This document shows positions 63,939-64,000 of a stretch of 64,000 bases of DNA, piece after piece (position 1 is the stretch's first letter; each line of letters starts with the position of its first letter). Source of the stretch: Thermoanaerobacterium sp. RBIITD (GTDB lineage: Bacteria > Bacillota > Thermoanaerobacteria > Thermoanaerobacterales > Thermoanaerobacteraceae); the NCBI RefSeq assembly GCF_900205865.1, contig NZ_LT906662.1:2307411-2371410 (forward strand), written 5' to 3'. The translations under genes were made by a program, and so were the position numbers. The notes below the pieces were generated by a model. That model did no database searches. It had not been told where the DNA came from and saw nothing but the letters and a program-made list of their open reading frames with translations.

Positions 63939-64000
63939 GTGATATATAAAGCTGACGTTTTGGTAATAGGTGGTGGTGGCGCAGGACTTAGAGCGGCAAT
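63939..64000 (+). CDS. FAD-binding oxidoreductase, 3' partial (fumarate reductase flavoprotein-like)
   Basis: A GTG start one base after the preceding stop, behind AAAAGGAGAG, begins IYKADVLVIGGGGAGLRAA, a classic FAD dinucleotide-binding fold in the style of succinate dehydrogenase/fumarate reductase/adenylylsulfate reductase flavoproteins. Only about 20 codons are in the window. Tight spacing implies cotranscription and a joint redox function with the PreA-like protein. Confidence 0.75.
   Translation, partial: MIYKADVLVIGGGGAGLRAA

Overview
The window is about 34% GC by eye and reads as a chromosomal segment of a thermophilic, saccharolytic, low-GC Firmicute, most likely Thermoanaerobacterium (Thermoanaerobacterales). 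The pointers are a bifunctional AdhE, a split ferredoxin-type glutamate synthase, intracellular GH10/GH67/GH52/GH39 xylan enzymes with an uxuAB pathway, HprK, and strong AGGAGG ribosome binding sites. The genus is an inference from remembered family resemblance (the GH39 fragment is close to the Thermoanaerobacterium XynB N-terminus), not from a search.

Layout. 1-3.5 kb: 3' part of adhE, then convergent lysA behind a lysine riboswitch. 3.5-5.4 kb: two small membrane proteins and an orphan MsmX-type sugar ABC ATPase. 5.4-10.6 kb (minus strand): a five-gene split glutamate synthase operon (GXGXG subunit, FAD oxidoreductase, polyferredoxin, FMN synthase subunit, amidotransferase), divergent from a CdaR/PucR-type activator. 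12-18 kb: ftsE-ftsX-M23 peptidase, then S41 protease, PDZ membrane protein and a ComB-like phosphatase. 18-28 kb: uvrB-uvrA-FHA-ftsW/rodA-pbp, then uvrC. 28.3-33.6 kb: birA (minus), then hprK, a PHP phosphoesterase, a ROK glucokinase and an acyl-CoA synthetase. 33.9-39 kb: a LacI-controlled cluster of two Gfo/Idh/MocA dehydrogenases and two xylose-isomerase-like TIM barrels. 39-40.3 kb (minus): queT-queF behind a preQ1-I riboswitch. 40.5-44.8 kb: a type IIC-like P-type cation ATPase with two stand-alone TrkA/RCK proteins. 44.9-60.5 kb: a glucuronoxylan utilisation locus. 60.5-62.2 kb: an IS1182-like element flanked by a 5' GH39 remnant and a 3' rhamnulokinase remnant. 62.8 kb to the end: a PreA-like iron-sulfur flavoenzyme and the start of an FAD protein.

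How the genes work together. The glucuronoxylan locus has a GntR regulator, fructuronate reductase, mannonate dehydratase, a CUT1-type ABC importer lacking its own ATPase (the MsmX homologue at 4.3 kb may supply it), an intracellular xylanase, an alpha-glucuronidase and a beta-xylosidase. It would import aldouronic acids, cut them in the cytoplasm, and send the uronic acid to 2-keto-3-deoxygluconate and xylose to central metabolism. HprK and glucokinase nearby belong to carbon catabolite control.

Most notable observations: (i) in all three genes of the P-ATPase/TrkA operon a perfect AGGAGGTG Shine-Dalgarno lies 24-53 nt from the start codon, and a hairpin fills the excess so that the folded spacing becomes 7-11 nt; (ii) a type IIC-like P-ATPase is paired with two RCK proteins and no channel subunit; (iii) a promoter/operator-like unit is repeated three times at ~194 bp before the GntR gene; (iv) two dehydrogenase/TIM-barrel contexts may represent oxidoreductive sugar processing; (v) the IS element marks a deletion that removed most of two sugar genes.
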